From: Macrothele yani
Lineage: Eukaryota; Arthropoda; Arachnida; Araneae; Macrothelidae
NCBI GenBank assembly: GCA_039090855.1
Contig: CM077024.1
Span: 69,070,594-69,134,593, forward strand
Length of the DNA: 64,000 bases
Reading direction: 5' to 3'
Shown: one piece after another, positions 20,002 through 32,227 of the stretch
How the letters are laid out: the number at the start of each line of letters is the position of its first letter
Position numbering within the stretch: position 1 is the first letter of the stretch
Position numbers and translations under genes: made by a program
The notes under the pieces: model-generated
The model's input: the letters and a program-made list of their open reading frames with translations, nothing else
What the model was told of the DNA's origin: nothing
Database searches by the model: none

Positions 20002-22893
20002 GAATCACCGGAGGACCGGACTAGGCTGCTATCTGATGCTGACCTTGGTTACGTAAAATGGACGCTTCCTATCTTCTGATTCAAGACTTCTTGAATTGGA
20101 AGAGGAACTACAAAGGATCAAGTGGGACATCGTCGGGCTAAGTGAGGTAAATAGAAAACGTGAAGATCTCATCGAACTGAAAATTGGACATATCTTCTAC
20201 TAACGTGGGACAGATACTGACAGAACTAGTGTTATTGGATTTATAATAAACAAGAAACTGAAGGATAAAGTTGTAGAAGTTGAAAGTTCATTTGACAGAG
20301 CTGCACGACTCTTTATCCAACTCTCGAGAAGATACCAGACTCAGATTATTCAAACTTATGCATCCACCACAAGTCATCCTGAAGAAGAAATTGAAGAATT
20401 TTATGATGAAATTCGTCACCTAAATAATAAAGGCAAGCAGCACGTAAAGATAATTATGGGAGATTTGAATGCAAAAATAGGGTAACGGCAACAGAATAAA
20501 ACTTCAGTAGGTAATTTCGGTCACGGCAATAATAACCAGCTTGGAAATACGCTCGTAGAGTTTGCAGAGGCAGAAGGGTTTTTCGTCATGAACTCCTTTT
20601 TCAAGAAAAGCCACACAGGAAATGCACATGGAGACATCTAAATGGGACGACAAGTAAAATTGTTTTTATTATGTGTAACAAAAAATTCGTCATAGAAGAC
20701 TGCAGTGTGCTAAATAAGTTCAACACAGGTATTGACCATAGATTGGTGAGATGTAAGATACACCTCAACACTAAACTCAAACGTGGCAAGCTCATAAGAC
20801 AAACAAAATGTACCGACATAACCAACCTTAAAAAACACCATAATACCTCCAAGTTGGAACTGAAGAACAGATTCTCTGATTCTCTGCTTTAGAAGGCCTA
20901 ACTTCGGAAGAAGTGGATATTTCTGAAATTAACAGAAAAGTAACCAAAGGTCTTATGGAAACAGCAACAAAATTAGCTGGGCCTAAGAACAAGTCGCATG
21001 TGAACAAATTATCAGGAAAAACCAAAATGTTGATGCAAAAAAGAAGAGAGCTGAGGACAACTAAAGAAGATGTGACTTCTAAAGTGGAATATATAGAGCT
21101 ATGCAAGACAGTACGAAAAAGTATCACTGAAGACGTAAGAAAATTCAACTGTGAACTAGTGAGAAAAGCAATTGAAAACAAACGAATCCTAAAGATCGCA
21201 AAGGGACATCTCACTAAGGTAAGAAAACATATTATGGCACTGAAAAAAAGAAGATCGTTCTGTAACAAGAAATAGAGGCGAAATTTTGACAAGAGTGAAA
21301 GATTTGTACTCCACATTATATGAAAGGGATTATATGTGTACTCCAGACATCATGAAAGGTAGCAGTACCAGAGTTCTTCCAGTTCTTCCAGTCCTTCCAG
21401 CAGAAGTTGCACATGCAATCAAGAACATGAAGCGGGGAAAGCTCCAAGAGAAGATGGAATTACTGTAGACATCAAAGAAGAAGCAAGTGGAGAAACTGAA
21501 ACAGTACTCGCCCAAATTTTCACTCGATACCTTGAAGGGAAGATTCCCGAGGATTGGAACAACGCTACAGTGATCCTGCTACATAGAAAAGGTGACATTG
21601 AGGATCTCAGGAGCTGCAGATCTATCAGCCTCCTATCAGTGGTTTATAAAATCTTCACTAAATGTCTTTCACACCGTTTGAAGGTAACACTGGACATGGC
21701 TCAACCGAGAGAACAAGCTGGATTCAGAAGTGGCTACAGACAGCACTATAGATCATATCCACGTACTGAGAGAACTAATTGAAAGAGCGAGGGAATATGA
21801 AATTCCATTGTGCATGGCATTTATCGATTATGAAAAGACCTTTGATTCTGTGAAACCATCAGCAGTTACTATGACTTTGAAATTCTGCGGTATTGAAGAT
21901 ACGTACATTAATATTATTAATAACATCTATGAAAATGCAAGTGCTAAGATTCGGCTGTTTGAAAATACAACACACATAAAAATTGGAAAGGGAGTGAGAC
22001 AAGGTGACACCATATCTCACAAGCTCTTTAATGCCACATTGGAAAATGTCTTTCAATCACTGAACTGGGAAAACAAAGGGGTAAAGATTAATGGAGATTA
22101 TCTAACCCACCTTCGTTTTGCTGATGACATAGTGATTTTTGCAACTACCCCATCAGAGCTGCAGAGTATGATCCAGTAACTTGCTGACAAGAGTAAAGAA
22201 GTGGGATTAAAGATGAACTTTCAGAAGACAAAAGTGATGTTCAATGCTTTTACAAGAAATGAAGATTTATCGATTGATGGAGAAAAGCTGGAGATAACAG
22301 ACACGTACGTTTATCTTGGACAACAGATATCAAGTGAAGGTCACATTGATGAAGAAATTAATCGGCGTATAAAACTTGCCTGGAGAGCTTTTGGAAGAAA
22401 CAGCATAATTTTCAAGAGCAATATGCCATTATGTCTTAAAAGAAAAGTGTTTGATCAATGCATCCTTCCAGTGCTTACGTATGGTGCAGAGACGTGGATT
22501 AACTAAAAGAGACATACAAAGGCTGCAGACTACTCAAAAAAGCATGGAGAGGTGCATACTTGTTGTAACCAGGAGAGATAAGAAGAGGAACTTGTGGATC
22601 CGAAAAATGACAAGAGTGGAAGACATCATGATCAGAGTAAAATCCCTGAAATGGCAATGGGCTGGACATACTGCCAGAAGGACAGACCATCGATAAGCAG
22701 TCAAAATTTTAGGTTGGATTCCAAGGGACAGGAAAAAATCCAGAAGACCACATGGGAGATGGGTGGATGAAATTCGAAAGTATGCGCGGATAACATGGAG
22801 AAGACTGGCACAAGACAGACAGTTGTGGAAGAAACTTGGGGAGACCTTCGTCCAGCAGTTGATTGGTAATGGTTGACAATGATGATGATGAGA
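20002..22893 (+). mobile_element. RTE-type LINE, second copy, 5' truncated and decayed
   Basis: Aligns along its whole length with 16282-19155. The truncation falls just before the endonuclease. The coding region carries many lesions: TAA after RTSSTN near 20201, TAA at ATAGGGTAACGG near 20484, TAG before the linker near 20893, frameshifts near 21245, 21435 and 21740, a TAA for GAA near 22179, a one-base loss near 22498, and another TAA near 22696. Motif A (YEKTFDSV), motif B (GVRQGDTISH) and motif C (RFADDIVIFA) remain readable. Ends with GATGATGATGA at about 22893. It preserves the A6 run that is A7 in the other copy. Confidence 0.9.
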
Positions 22894-22925
22894 AAATGTA
22901 GTGTAAAAAATATGATTCTTTCACT

Positions 22926-23680
22926 CATTGTTATAAAATTCCGCGCACCTAGAGGGAGGGGTCGGATTGAAATGAGATAGTGGTAAGATGGTGCATACCA
23001 AGGACAGAAGTGAATACAATATCACAGCAGCAGGACGACTTCCCGTTGACATACAGTACACATTCCGGTCAGCGTTATTTCCGCGTCGGACCTCCTCGTG
23101 CTCTGATACATGCGGTGATATTGTCTCAAGTGGGGTCAAAAAATAGACGCCGTATGTTAACCTGGGACAGACTGGCCAACACTTCTTGCAACTGAACCTC
23201 TAAATCACGGACACTGAGACATGGAGAAAGCTGGCGTCCCATATGGTCCCACACGTGTTCGATGGGCGAGCGATTAGGTGATCTGGCAGGCCACGGAAGC
23301 GTCGAAGCATGACGCAGACAGTCGTGGACAACTCGAGCCGTGTGCGGACGGACGTTATCCTGTTTGAAAATGTCTCCGGTCCGTATCGCCTGGAAAGGCA
23401 GCACATGGAGCCGCAGGATCTCCTGTACATAGCGCTGGACTGTCAACGTCCCTCGGATCACTGCGAGGGAAGTCCGGCTGTTATACGCGGTTGCTTCCTA
23501 GAACATCACGTCTGCAATTCGGAACATGTGCCGTTGAAATTTGATTAATCGGGATTGTAGCGCTCACGTGCGGTCCTCTGACACGGTGGTTAACCGTTCC
23601 CAAACAGAAACGAGATTCGTCGCTGAAAACTATACGTCGCCAGTCCGTTGCTCGCTGCTGACACCACTGCAATCGACGGC
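22926..23680 (-). pseudogene. Tc1-like transposon family B, 5' truncated
   Basis: The end at 22930-22960 resembles the family B terminal repeat (GCGCACCTAG) seen at 32228 and 33647. The minus strand reads RRLQWCQQRATDWRRIVFSD and ESRFCLGTVNHR (first catalytic D), then IRGTLTVQRYVQEILRLHVL, FKQDNVRPHTARVVHD (second D) and WPARSPNRSPIEHVWDHMG (third catalytic E), with frameshifts near 23460 and 23550. The N-terminal DNA-binding half is missing: the inverted repeat of another Tc1-like element starts at 23679. Confidence 0.82.
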
Positions 23681-25030
23681 CACTCAAAATGCAACACCAA
23701 GAAGGACACGGGATAGCAAAGCCAAATTTACTGGACACATAACAACAGATACAAAGATGAAACGATTGAGCTTACAGTCCCGTGCGACTTACGGAACACG
23801 CAGACATTAATAGTTCGTGTCTCAACCATGGCTGGTAATAACGGCCGCTACACGCTGCGGCATCGAACGAAAGAGGCTTTGGATGTGGGTTTGGGGTATG
23901 TCGGTCCAGGCTGCTTCCACACGTTGCCACAGTTCATCAGGCGCAGTCGCGGGTGGTGCTTGCCGGGCCACTCGGTTGCAGATCAGCGACCAGACGTGTT
24001 CGATGGGTGACATAGAGGGAGAACAGGCGAGCCACGGCAGTTGTGACACCTGGTTGGCCACGAAGAATTGTTGCACGATGCATTTCATATGCGGGCGCGC
24101 ATTTTCCTGTTGAAACGTGGCTGCTGGCAGGTCTTGCAGGTAAGGGAGGACTACCTACAGGCTCCAAAACGTCGGAGATATAGCGGTGGATGTTGAGTGT
24201 ACTGGCGATGAGTACCAAAGGTGTGGGGTTTCATAGCCAATTGCGCTCCAAACCATAACACCAGACGACGGACCGGTATGACTATGTATAATACAGGCGT
24301 CATACAGTCTCTCGCCGCGGTGCTGCTACACGCGGATCCGACCATCGTGGTGTTGCAGGCAGAAGCGGGATTCGTCGGAGATGACAATGCCGTGCCATTC
24401 CGTAGTTCAGGTGCGTCGTTCAACGGCCTACTGCTGCCGCACTCGCCGGCGGTGTAACGTCAATGGTAATCGGAGCAATGGGCGCGGTGCAACAAGTCCC
24501 CGCTCGTGCTGACAGAGGTTGTTGCACAACACACCCTAATTCCTGCGCTAACGTTCGTGATGTGGCGGTGCGAGCTGTCATTATTCTCGTTCGGTGGTGT
24601 GCCGCGACTGCGGAAATCGCTCACGTCGGTCCGTCCGTCCCTCCTGCACCACCGAATCCATACTCGCCTCACTGTGGCTGGATGTCGTCCCACACGGGCG
24701 CCGATGTCTCGGTACGATAAACCGCTATCGCGATAAGCCACTATTCGTCCTCTGTCGAATTCCGAAACGTGCTGGAATGACTGCCGTATTCTGCGACGAA
24801 GCATCAGGAAGCTTCCCACGCACAGGTCCGGCAGCACAACACACTTCCACTACTTACACCCCGCCTTCTGTGCACTCTTCTTAAAGTGCTTCTTGGTGGC
24901 GTGCCGGGCGCACATGATTTGCATATACCCTGCAATACTAATCGTTTGCATGTCCTCTCGCAGGCGACGCATGCTGTGAATTTCAGGCCAATCGGATGCT
25001 TCCTTCTTGGTGTTGGATTTTGAGTGGCCA
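23679..25030 (-). mobile_element. Tc1-like DNA transposon, family E
   Basis: Bounded by inverted repeats that begin GGCCACTCAAAATGCAACAC at 23679 and end with the matching complement at 25030 (about 28 bp, few mismatches). Its length of 1352 bp and the transposase inside are Tc1-like. Unlike its neighbours, no TA duplication flanks the ends as I have drawn them, so the true ends could be a few bases further in, or one end may have been altered. Confidence 0.78.
23822..24837 (-). pseudogene. Tc1-like transposase (family E), frameshifted
   Basis: N-terminal half at 24837-24600: RRRIRQSFQHVSEFDRGRIV and AYRDSGLSYRDIGARVGRHP, a helix-turn-helix of Tc1 type. The middle (24420-24100) is spread over frames, with TLNIHRYISDVLEPVG near 24200 and a THVSTGKCAPAYEMH stretch where the usual QQDNARPH block is expected. 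The C-terminal part at 24088-23822 reads QLPWLACSPSMSPIEHVWSL with the catalytic E, then LWQRVEAAWTDIPQTHIQSL and SMPQRVAAVI. Several frameshifts and loss of the second D block make it inactive. Confidence 0.8.
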
Positions 25031-28000
25031 GCAATGTATATCCACTCCACCTTTTCGCACGTCTAAGTACAGATGTAGATCAAAAGTTGCAATGCTTCAA
25101 AGAACACCTTAGACATCAATGAGAAACGAATCCACCTGAAGAAATAATTGTTCGCAAATACATGGTTGGCAATACAAATGTCATTATTAACATAAAAGTT
25201 CAGTATTTTCTTCTGAAGCGGTGGTTAAATGAGAAACAATGAAAATGCTGCATTTTTCGCGGATAATGACACTTGTACTGCCTTCTATGCATTTTTAAGT
25301 GTTATTTTGTTTTCACGTGGAACCTTTTCACATTGATATTTAAGACTCGTCATGAAGTCTGGAATATTTAAATAATTTTGATTTAGGAAGGCTTTCTTTG
25401 TGTCATTTACACTTTGGGATCATTTGGGTTTGTTGCATAGAAATTTGATTGAAATATGTGCGTTTTTAGCATTTTGGCTAATTGTTAGCTTTCCCTAGGT
25501 ATCTATGTATTTGGTGTCAGTTCGGTCAAATTATCACCCAGTTAACAGATTTGCTCGCTTTGACAGTTCGCTTTGTGTTTCTTACTTTTTTTGTTATTGT
25601 GAAATAAAAAGTTTATGAGCAACTGAATTTGGAGGTCACCTCCCCCTTAAACTTAAATATTGAGGCTATACATTGCTTTCTCATGTGCTGTATTATCTGA
25701 TATTTGCACAATCTGATTTCCATTGTTAGCAACCAAAAGAGATCAAAATTTTCACCTGTTACCATGAGAAATAATCCTTTTACAGGAATCACGTCTCTCT
25801 CCCTAAATCATCGGAATAAATGTTTCAACTTGTCTTCGCACGGGGATTAATGTTTTTTCGCAAAACATATGATTTCTCTTTCAAGTTTCATAGCAAAATT
25901 ACGGAAGATAATATTTCTCCCTCAGCAACACATTGTTGTGTATAAGTCGCACGCTTTTCCAAACCCTGGGGGATCATTTTTGGACTTAAAAGTGTGGATA
26001 TTTAACTAAAGGAAACAAGTACTTTCAAGATTTCACGCAATTCCATATCACATCTGATGCCACCGGATGTGCTATTGGCCGTCGCTGACAGAAACACGAC
26101 ACTACGAATGCCGTGCGTGAAGATGTTGAACTAGTTAATTTTTAACGCTTTGTGAGTAACTTCAGGTTTTTGTGTTAAATCACGTGTAAAAGAACATTTT
26201 AATTTAGGGATTCTTATCAATCCTTAAACTCATTGATGCTTTTCAGAAAAAAAACCCCAAAAAACCCCAAGCTGTTCGTATTATTCTCCTTTGTCCGTTT
26301 CTCAAAATCAAACGGTGATAGAAACCAATCAATCAACCAAAACACAAAAAGATAGCTAGAACAAGCCACACATCATTAGAAGCTTCTGCTGGGCTGCGAC
26401 TATGTCATCAAGTGGGAAAGGAAGTCAAAATGGTAGAGCTCCACAGGATAATTAAACAGAAATTAGATAAGGAGAAGACTCCAGCCTTTCCAACTATCTG
26501 TTGGACTTCTAAAAGAACAAGGTGGGAAAAATTAAGGAGAGTGATGAAATTTGCAATTGGTATCTTCTTCACGGAATATTGGATAAATTCCTGTCTTTGT
26601 ATATCATACTTCTCATTTGTAAAGCGTATTTACTTCATTATGCCACTAGTTAACGGTACTCAGGCTCTCTGAGTTCTACTAAGGATTTTAATTTTAGGAT
26701 CCATGCTAGAATATCGAGTGAGCCACATGGTTGTCCTGCAGTTCTGATTCACGATCTTTACTACGACGTAGCTTAAAGATATTTAAAGCCTTACATATGT
26801 TTCCAGAAGCAACAAAACGCTGAAGTAACATTAACATGTAATTGAGTCACATCACAATGATGCACTACTTAAATTATACTGAGCACCCCAATTGTAACAA
26901 AGCAAAAGATGCACTGTTATTACCTGTGTATAAAATTTCATAGCGATTATGAGCACTTAAATTAGTATCCTGCTTTATCGTGCGGAGCTCTAATCAGAGC
27001 AAACTATACAGGCATCTTCTACAAAGATTCATCAACAACGCTATGAAAACATTGTGACGATACTAGTTTTTGACGCTTTGTCGGAAAGTACTATTTCATG
27101 GTGTACAGCTTAGATAGAATACAGTTTTTAAAAATGCCTGACCAAGGAACGGTAACCCTACCTAATATTTTTAGCGTATATTTAAAAACGGAATGTGGAT
27201 ACGGCAGGAAGGCCATTCCAAAATTGAGGCCAAGGCTTTATAGATGAAATAGTGCAATTCTCCTGATATTTGTTTTTCAAAATTTATGAATAGTATGCCT
27301 AAAGTATATTTAAATTTTAATCAGACCAACAAGCGGTCTAACTTTTCAGGGAGATAATAAATAACAGCCATGTTTTTTAAAAGAACCTAAGTGTTCTGTG
27401 ACTGCAGGTAATCTAGTGTAAATCTCGATCCTCAGTACTCCGACGAATACCTTCTCTTCCCAAATAAGATTGTAAATGAAATACTTCTTTCTCTAAGTGA
27501 CGAACAATACAAGTTTCACCTTGATTCCCAGTGTCATGTATCACGCCCACACTTTAACATTTAACTTTGGAGACGCTCGAAAGTCATTCTTCACTAGGTA
27601 TTCCGAAAACATGGACTTCGCTGACATCTCCCTTTAAACAAGAAACTCATTAACAATTTCTGCCGACAGAAAAGATATAAAGAACTGAATATTTTTTTGT
27701 TATTGTAAATGTACACATTTTAATGATTCACCAACGAATTCGGTCCAGCAAAGTCTTTGACCTATTGCCTCAACGGTGTGTAGTTCATCTATTTTCAGTC
27801 GACACAACAAAAAAAGCACTGTGACGCAGCTTAGCTTGCGATCATATTCCTTTCAATCAGGTGAACTTCTCAAAATTCGGCTTGTAACAGAGAACAGTTT
27901 GAAAGCATCGCCACGTAAAGTGATCACTACAGCAGGTAATATGGCATGTGGGCGCAGTATATAGTATAGGTCAGGAAGATTAGTTCTTCGAGTATCAGTT

Positions 28001-28080
28001 ACAGTTCCATTCAGGGTTAAAATGAGGAATCTGAGCGACTGTGAACATGGCGTTGGTGTCAAACGGCCGCTCTCCTGGAT
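25031..28080. other. No gene recognised
   Basis: About 3 kb of AT-rich sequence without family-like reading frames, RNA genes or clear repeats on either strand. Confidence 0.45.
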
Positions 28081-28353
28081 TCTTCACGCAGAGGCATAGC
28101 AAGGATATACTGTGAATGGTGGGAAACGCAAACAGGTTCCCGTAATCGTCACACAGAGGCATAGGCAGATTCTTCACACAGCGGCATATTCTTCACACAG
28201 GGCATAGCAAGAATATACTGTGAATGGTGTGGAACTCAAACACCTTCCTGTAATCGTCACACAGATGCATAGGCAGTTTCTTCACACAGAGTCATAGCAA
28301 GGATATACTGTGAATGGTGTGGAACGCCTACACCTTCCCGTAATCGGCAATCC
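28081..28353. repeat. Minisatellite of about 90-110 bp units
   Basis: Three imperfect copies start at 28081, 28190 and 28279. Each contains cttcaca(c), ggcatagcaaggatatactg and tgaatggtg, then a cctcccgtaatcg-like block. Between the first two copies, a 19-base piece of the unit start is repeated once more (28171-28189). Confidence 0.85.
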
Positions 28354-30054
28354 TGTAGAGGCAAGTAGATGATTGATCATACGAGTCAAGATGGCTGGCG
28401 GCATGGTCTGATAGTGGTGGATTCGGAAATGACCTCCTGTACACACCAATACTAAATTCTGTAGTGATTTACCGGTTTGTGGCTCTTCTATTCGCTTACA
28501 TGATTTTCCCTAGTCTCCTTTGATATCTGTGATCCACCAGCTGATTATTTTTACCACAGAATCGCCGATCGCTCCAAAAACTTTATATTGAAGTTTCTTT
28601 GGAGTTGGAAAAAAAAAAAACCCCAACAGAAATCTAACCGAACATCAGTAAAGGCAATTTTATTAACGTTACTTCTAATTTAATAATAGTTAGATTGCGG
28701 ATAATACTATTTTAACAATATATCTGCTTGAAATAAAGTGTAACATTTTCTTTTCTTGATTTTACGTGAGCATACCAAATCAAATTAAAACGTAGTTTTT
28801 GTGTGAATTTTTATGATGAGAATAAATTTGTTCATTCCCTGCTATTTGTATAACGCAGAAAAGCAGAATCGGTTGAGTAAAGGAAAATGGCAGTCTGCAG
28901 TTAATTTAATATCTTCTAACAAGTTTTCCCATTAACTTAATCCAATAAAGTCCATTTGCTCCAACTTTTTATTGCGTTAATGTATTCCGTCTCTGTAAGA
29001 GAAAAATTTCTAACGCATACCATGGGCTGTACTAAAACTTAGAAAATGTTACAAAAAAGCTTTTGCATGAACGAACGAAAGTTTTTTTACACAAGGAGTT
29101 CATCTCTTTTCTCCTCCGTGGCAACAATATTAAGTTATTGCGAGAAATTTAAATCTTTTGAAGCAGACCTATTTGTTCTCTACATATCCCCTGATGATTT
29201 CAGCGAAGTTCCTTATGACAGCATACGCCAGTTACTCCGTCGCCTATATCCAAGTGTTTCGAACATTACTTGTTTTGGGCGTCACAATAACTCTGGAAAA
29301 AATATGTATTTCTAATCTCACAATGAATGTGTCTTACTATAACGTTGTATTTTAAAAAGCAGTTAGTCATACTTCAAATTCTTCTTTTGCCATCCTATTT
29401 CAATGCCATAACATCGCAGCTTGGCAAAACATTTTTTTTACAAATGCATTATCAAAATATTTGCTTGTTAGATGATTTTTGACCAGAAAAAACAAAACAA
29501 AAAAAAACGAAAATTCGTCATAAAATTGTTTCACTTTTTTGTGGAAAAGTCTTTAAAATTATGGAATGAATTGGCACTAAAATTTTATTTTAAAATAACT
29601 CTGTCAGAAGACTCCCTTACTAAGCTTAATAATGTTCATTTAAAGAAAATAGGTGTACAGAACAGGAGGATTTTTCCACAAAGTCTATTTACGTCGGATT
29701 AAAACCGTAACCAGTACCACTTTGTTCAGTACACCCTTTAAACATAGTATTTCTGTTACATAGAAATCACACAAAAATCCATTGCTTTCGCTAAAACAAA
29801 TTTCGCCGTGTCCAATAAATCATGTATTATTTTAAAATTCCCATGGATTGAGTAAGGTGTTAAATTTTAACCTCTTAAAATATCGACAATACTTTTAATG
29901 TGTTTTGTTATCTACTGTTTAAAATGCGTTCGTAAATGCCATAACATCTTTAAAATATTGACAAAATGTCTTTCACAGTTACATTTACTAAGAAAGGGTT
30001 TAGAAACTTCCGGAGCAATGACATTCCGAGGGAAGTAGAACTTAACTGCTCTGA
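28354..30054. other. No gene recognised
   Basis: AT-rich, with an A-run at 28610-28620. Short open frames lack any family resemblance. Confidence 0.45.
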
Positions 30055-30500
30055 CAGAAAGAAGGTTAGGACGGAGAGACAGAAGAGAAACGGGGCATAT
30101 TGACAAAGACAGACACAAACAAAAAGTAAAAAAGAAAGAAAAACATTCCAAAAGACAGAAATGCAAAAAAACAAATTTCAAAAACAGCCAAAGCCAGAGA
30201 GAGAGGAGGGGGTACGATGCAGTATGCGAAGTCACAGAGGCATATACTGTATACAAGGGGACAAAGAGGGACACCAATTAAAAAAAACAAAGGCATAAAA
30301 AGACCAACATAAAGACTATGAAAAATAACACGAGGGGCATTGAAAATAATGCAATGAGAGGGACGATCAGAAGTATAAAGGCAAACAGACAGAGAGACAT
30401 GCAGACATGCAAATAGAGAGACTGCCATGAAAACATAAGACAGAATCAGAAAGCTGAGGCTGTTTTCGACAGGCAGAAGGGCAAAATGTCATACAAATAA
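30055..30500. repeat. Purine-rich low-complexity tract
   Basis: The plus strand is strongly biased to A and G, with recurrent gacagaga, agagaga and aaagaaa words. The long open frames on the complement are leucine, serine and phenylalanine rich because of this bias, and I do not regard them as genes. Confidence 0.75.
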
Positions 30501-32225
30501 ATAGAGAAAGAGAGTGGCAGAGAAAGGAAGTAATAAAAGTTCTCAAAATATAAACTGAAAATTTGAAATTATCCACATTCAAAATAGCGGTGTTAATATA
30601 AAAAAGAACAGACAACTGATCATAAATTAGCATACAATAAAAAGAAATGCTTCTGATAAAGACTAAATATTTGTTTAGCAAGAGAAATAAAGGCTTCCAA
30701 AAAAGAAGGTATTTAAAAAAAAGCACCTGAAAAACGAAAAGAAATTATTTTGCGCTTCACTTTGAAATTTTGCACACAAAAGAAAATCACTATATAGGTA
30801 ACTCGTTGTTGGGTTGTTTTTTCACAAAAAAAGATAATTTAAAATATTTTTGATGTGATCAAAGTGCATCAAAACAGAATTTCGCGAAAAACAAGAGATG
30901 CTTTTAATTTGAAAAAGATATAGAAGAAAAGGAAAGATAGGGTTCAAAAAAGTAACAATAGAAAAAACTTAGAACAGGCAGCTTGTGTTAAATCCATTAA
31001 GAAAGACAAGGAAAAGAGAATGAGTAGCGAAATATCTTTGGTTGTATTTTAACACCGCCAAAGATCATATGATATATTCTCTTGAGAAACGATATTTTGT
31101 TTTTGTTTCTTTTAATGAAGTAGGATTTCACACGGACATCAGTTGAAAATAAAAAGATAAAGTTCACAGCTAAGACAGCAGCTGTTGAGGCAAAAATGTA
31201 AATATATGTGGTCAGGTTACGGCTTTTGGAAAAGATTAGATGCTCTTAGTATTAACGTATAATTTGATTTTTAATATGATACTTAAAAAGCACCTTGAAC
31301 CTCATGTGTATTTTTTACGTTAACCTCATTTCCAAATAATCCAAATAATCTAAGTTGAAAACTCTCTGAGGAAGCCAAATGCAGAAATATTCTGATACAC
31401 CAGTTCAGTCGTAAATACACAGTATTCGCCTGAGAGAAGATCAATACTTAGAAAGTCAAGCAGTGAGGCAGGGAAGCTGTTTGTTCTGCATTACGAAGAT
31501 ATCTATCACTATTTCCGTCTTCAAATACCAACGCATAACATTTCGATGAATGGAAGTATGCACAAAGATGTTGCAAGCATGTGGTCTGATTCTCAAAACT
31601 CTTATTTTAGATATTTGTTTCTTTCATTTTTGCCATTACGAAGACACAAAAGAACTGAAACTTCCTCCCTTAATGGTTATCTTTAAATCTAAGGAACGCT
31701 ACTTTAATTTATTTTCAACGTTATATTTACAAAATAAAATTCTAAGAAAAAGAAGCCACCACTGGCATACGACTTTCCGTATTTATGGGAATCAGACTTG
31801 ATGCGAAGAACCGAAGGAGTTCATGGATGAGGAAATTACTTTTATGTTTGAGGTACTTCAGTAACTACGAGGGACATGCAAATGTGCGTTATAATTTTCT
31901 AGCAAAAGATTTATTCAATTGATGTCTACACAATTTTCAAATGCTGCTTTGTTGAATAATGTCTCTCGAGCTCAACGCATTAGTGGCATTGCGGAATATT
32001 TTAAGTGCCCTGTTTAAGAAAAGATTTTGATCCGATAAATTCCATTTTTGCACATTTTAATAACTTTGTCATACTATCTGGAACATTTCAGCCCAAAAAA
32101 TAAGTCCAGGATCATTCAGCGATAAGGTGATCAGAACCTGGAATGCACTGATAATTTAACATCGGTGCTATGGTAGCTTCGAATAAGCTGTTCGTTAATG
32201 GAAATTGTGTTTCGCCTTCCTAAAT
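30501..32225. other. No gene recognised
   Basis: A-rich to about 31050, then ordinary AT-rich sequence. Nothing recognisable. Confidence 0.45.
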
Positions 32226-32227
32226 TA

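Noticed and set aside
24000..24900. GC-rich open frames on the plus strand
   Set aside because: Shadows of the family E transposase on the minus strand.
26412..26672. An 86-residue lysine-rich open frame
   Set aside because: No recognisable family, no supporting context and a length expected by chance in AT-rich DNA.
29912..30726. Long leucine, serine and phenylalanine rich open frames on the minus strand
   Set aside because: They are the complement of a purine-rich low-complexity tract and show no family resemblance or start context.
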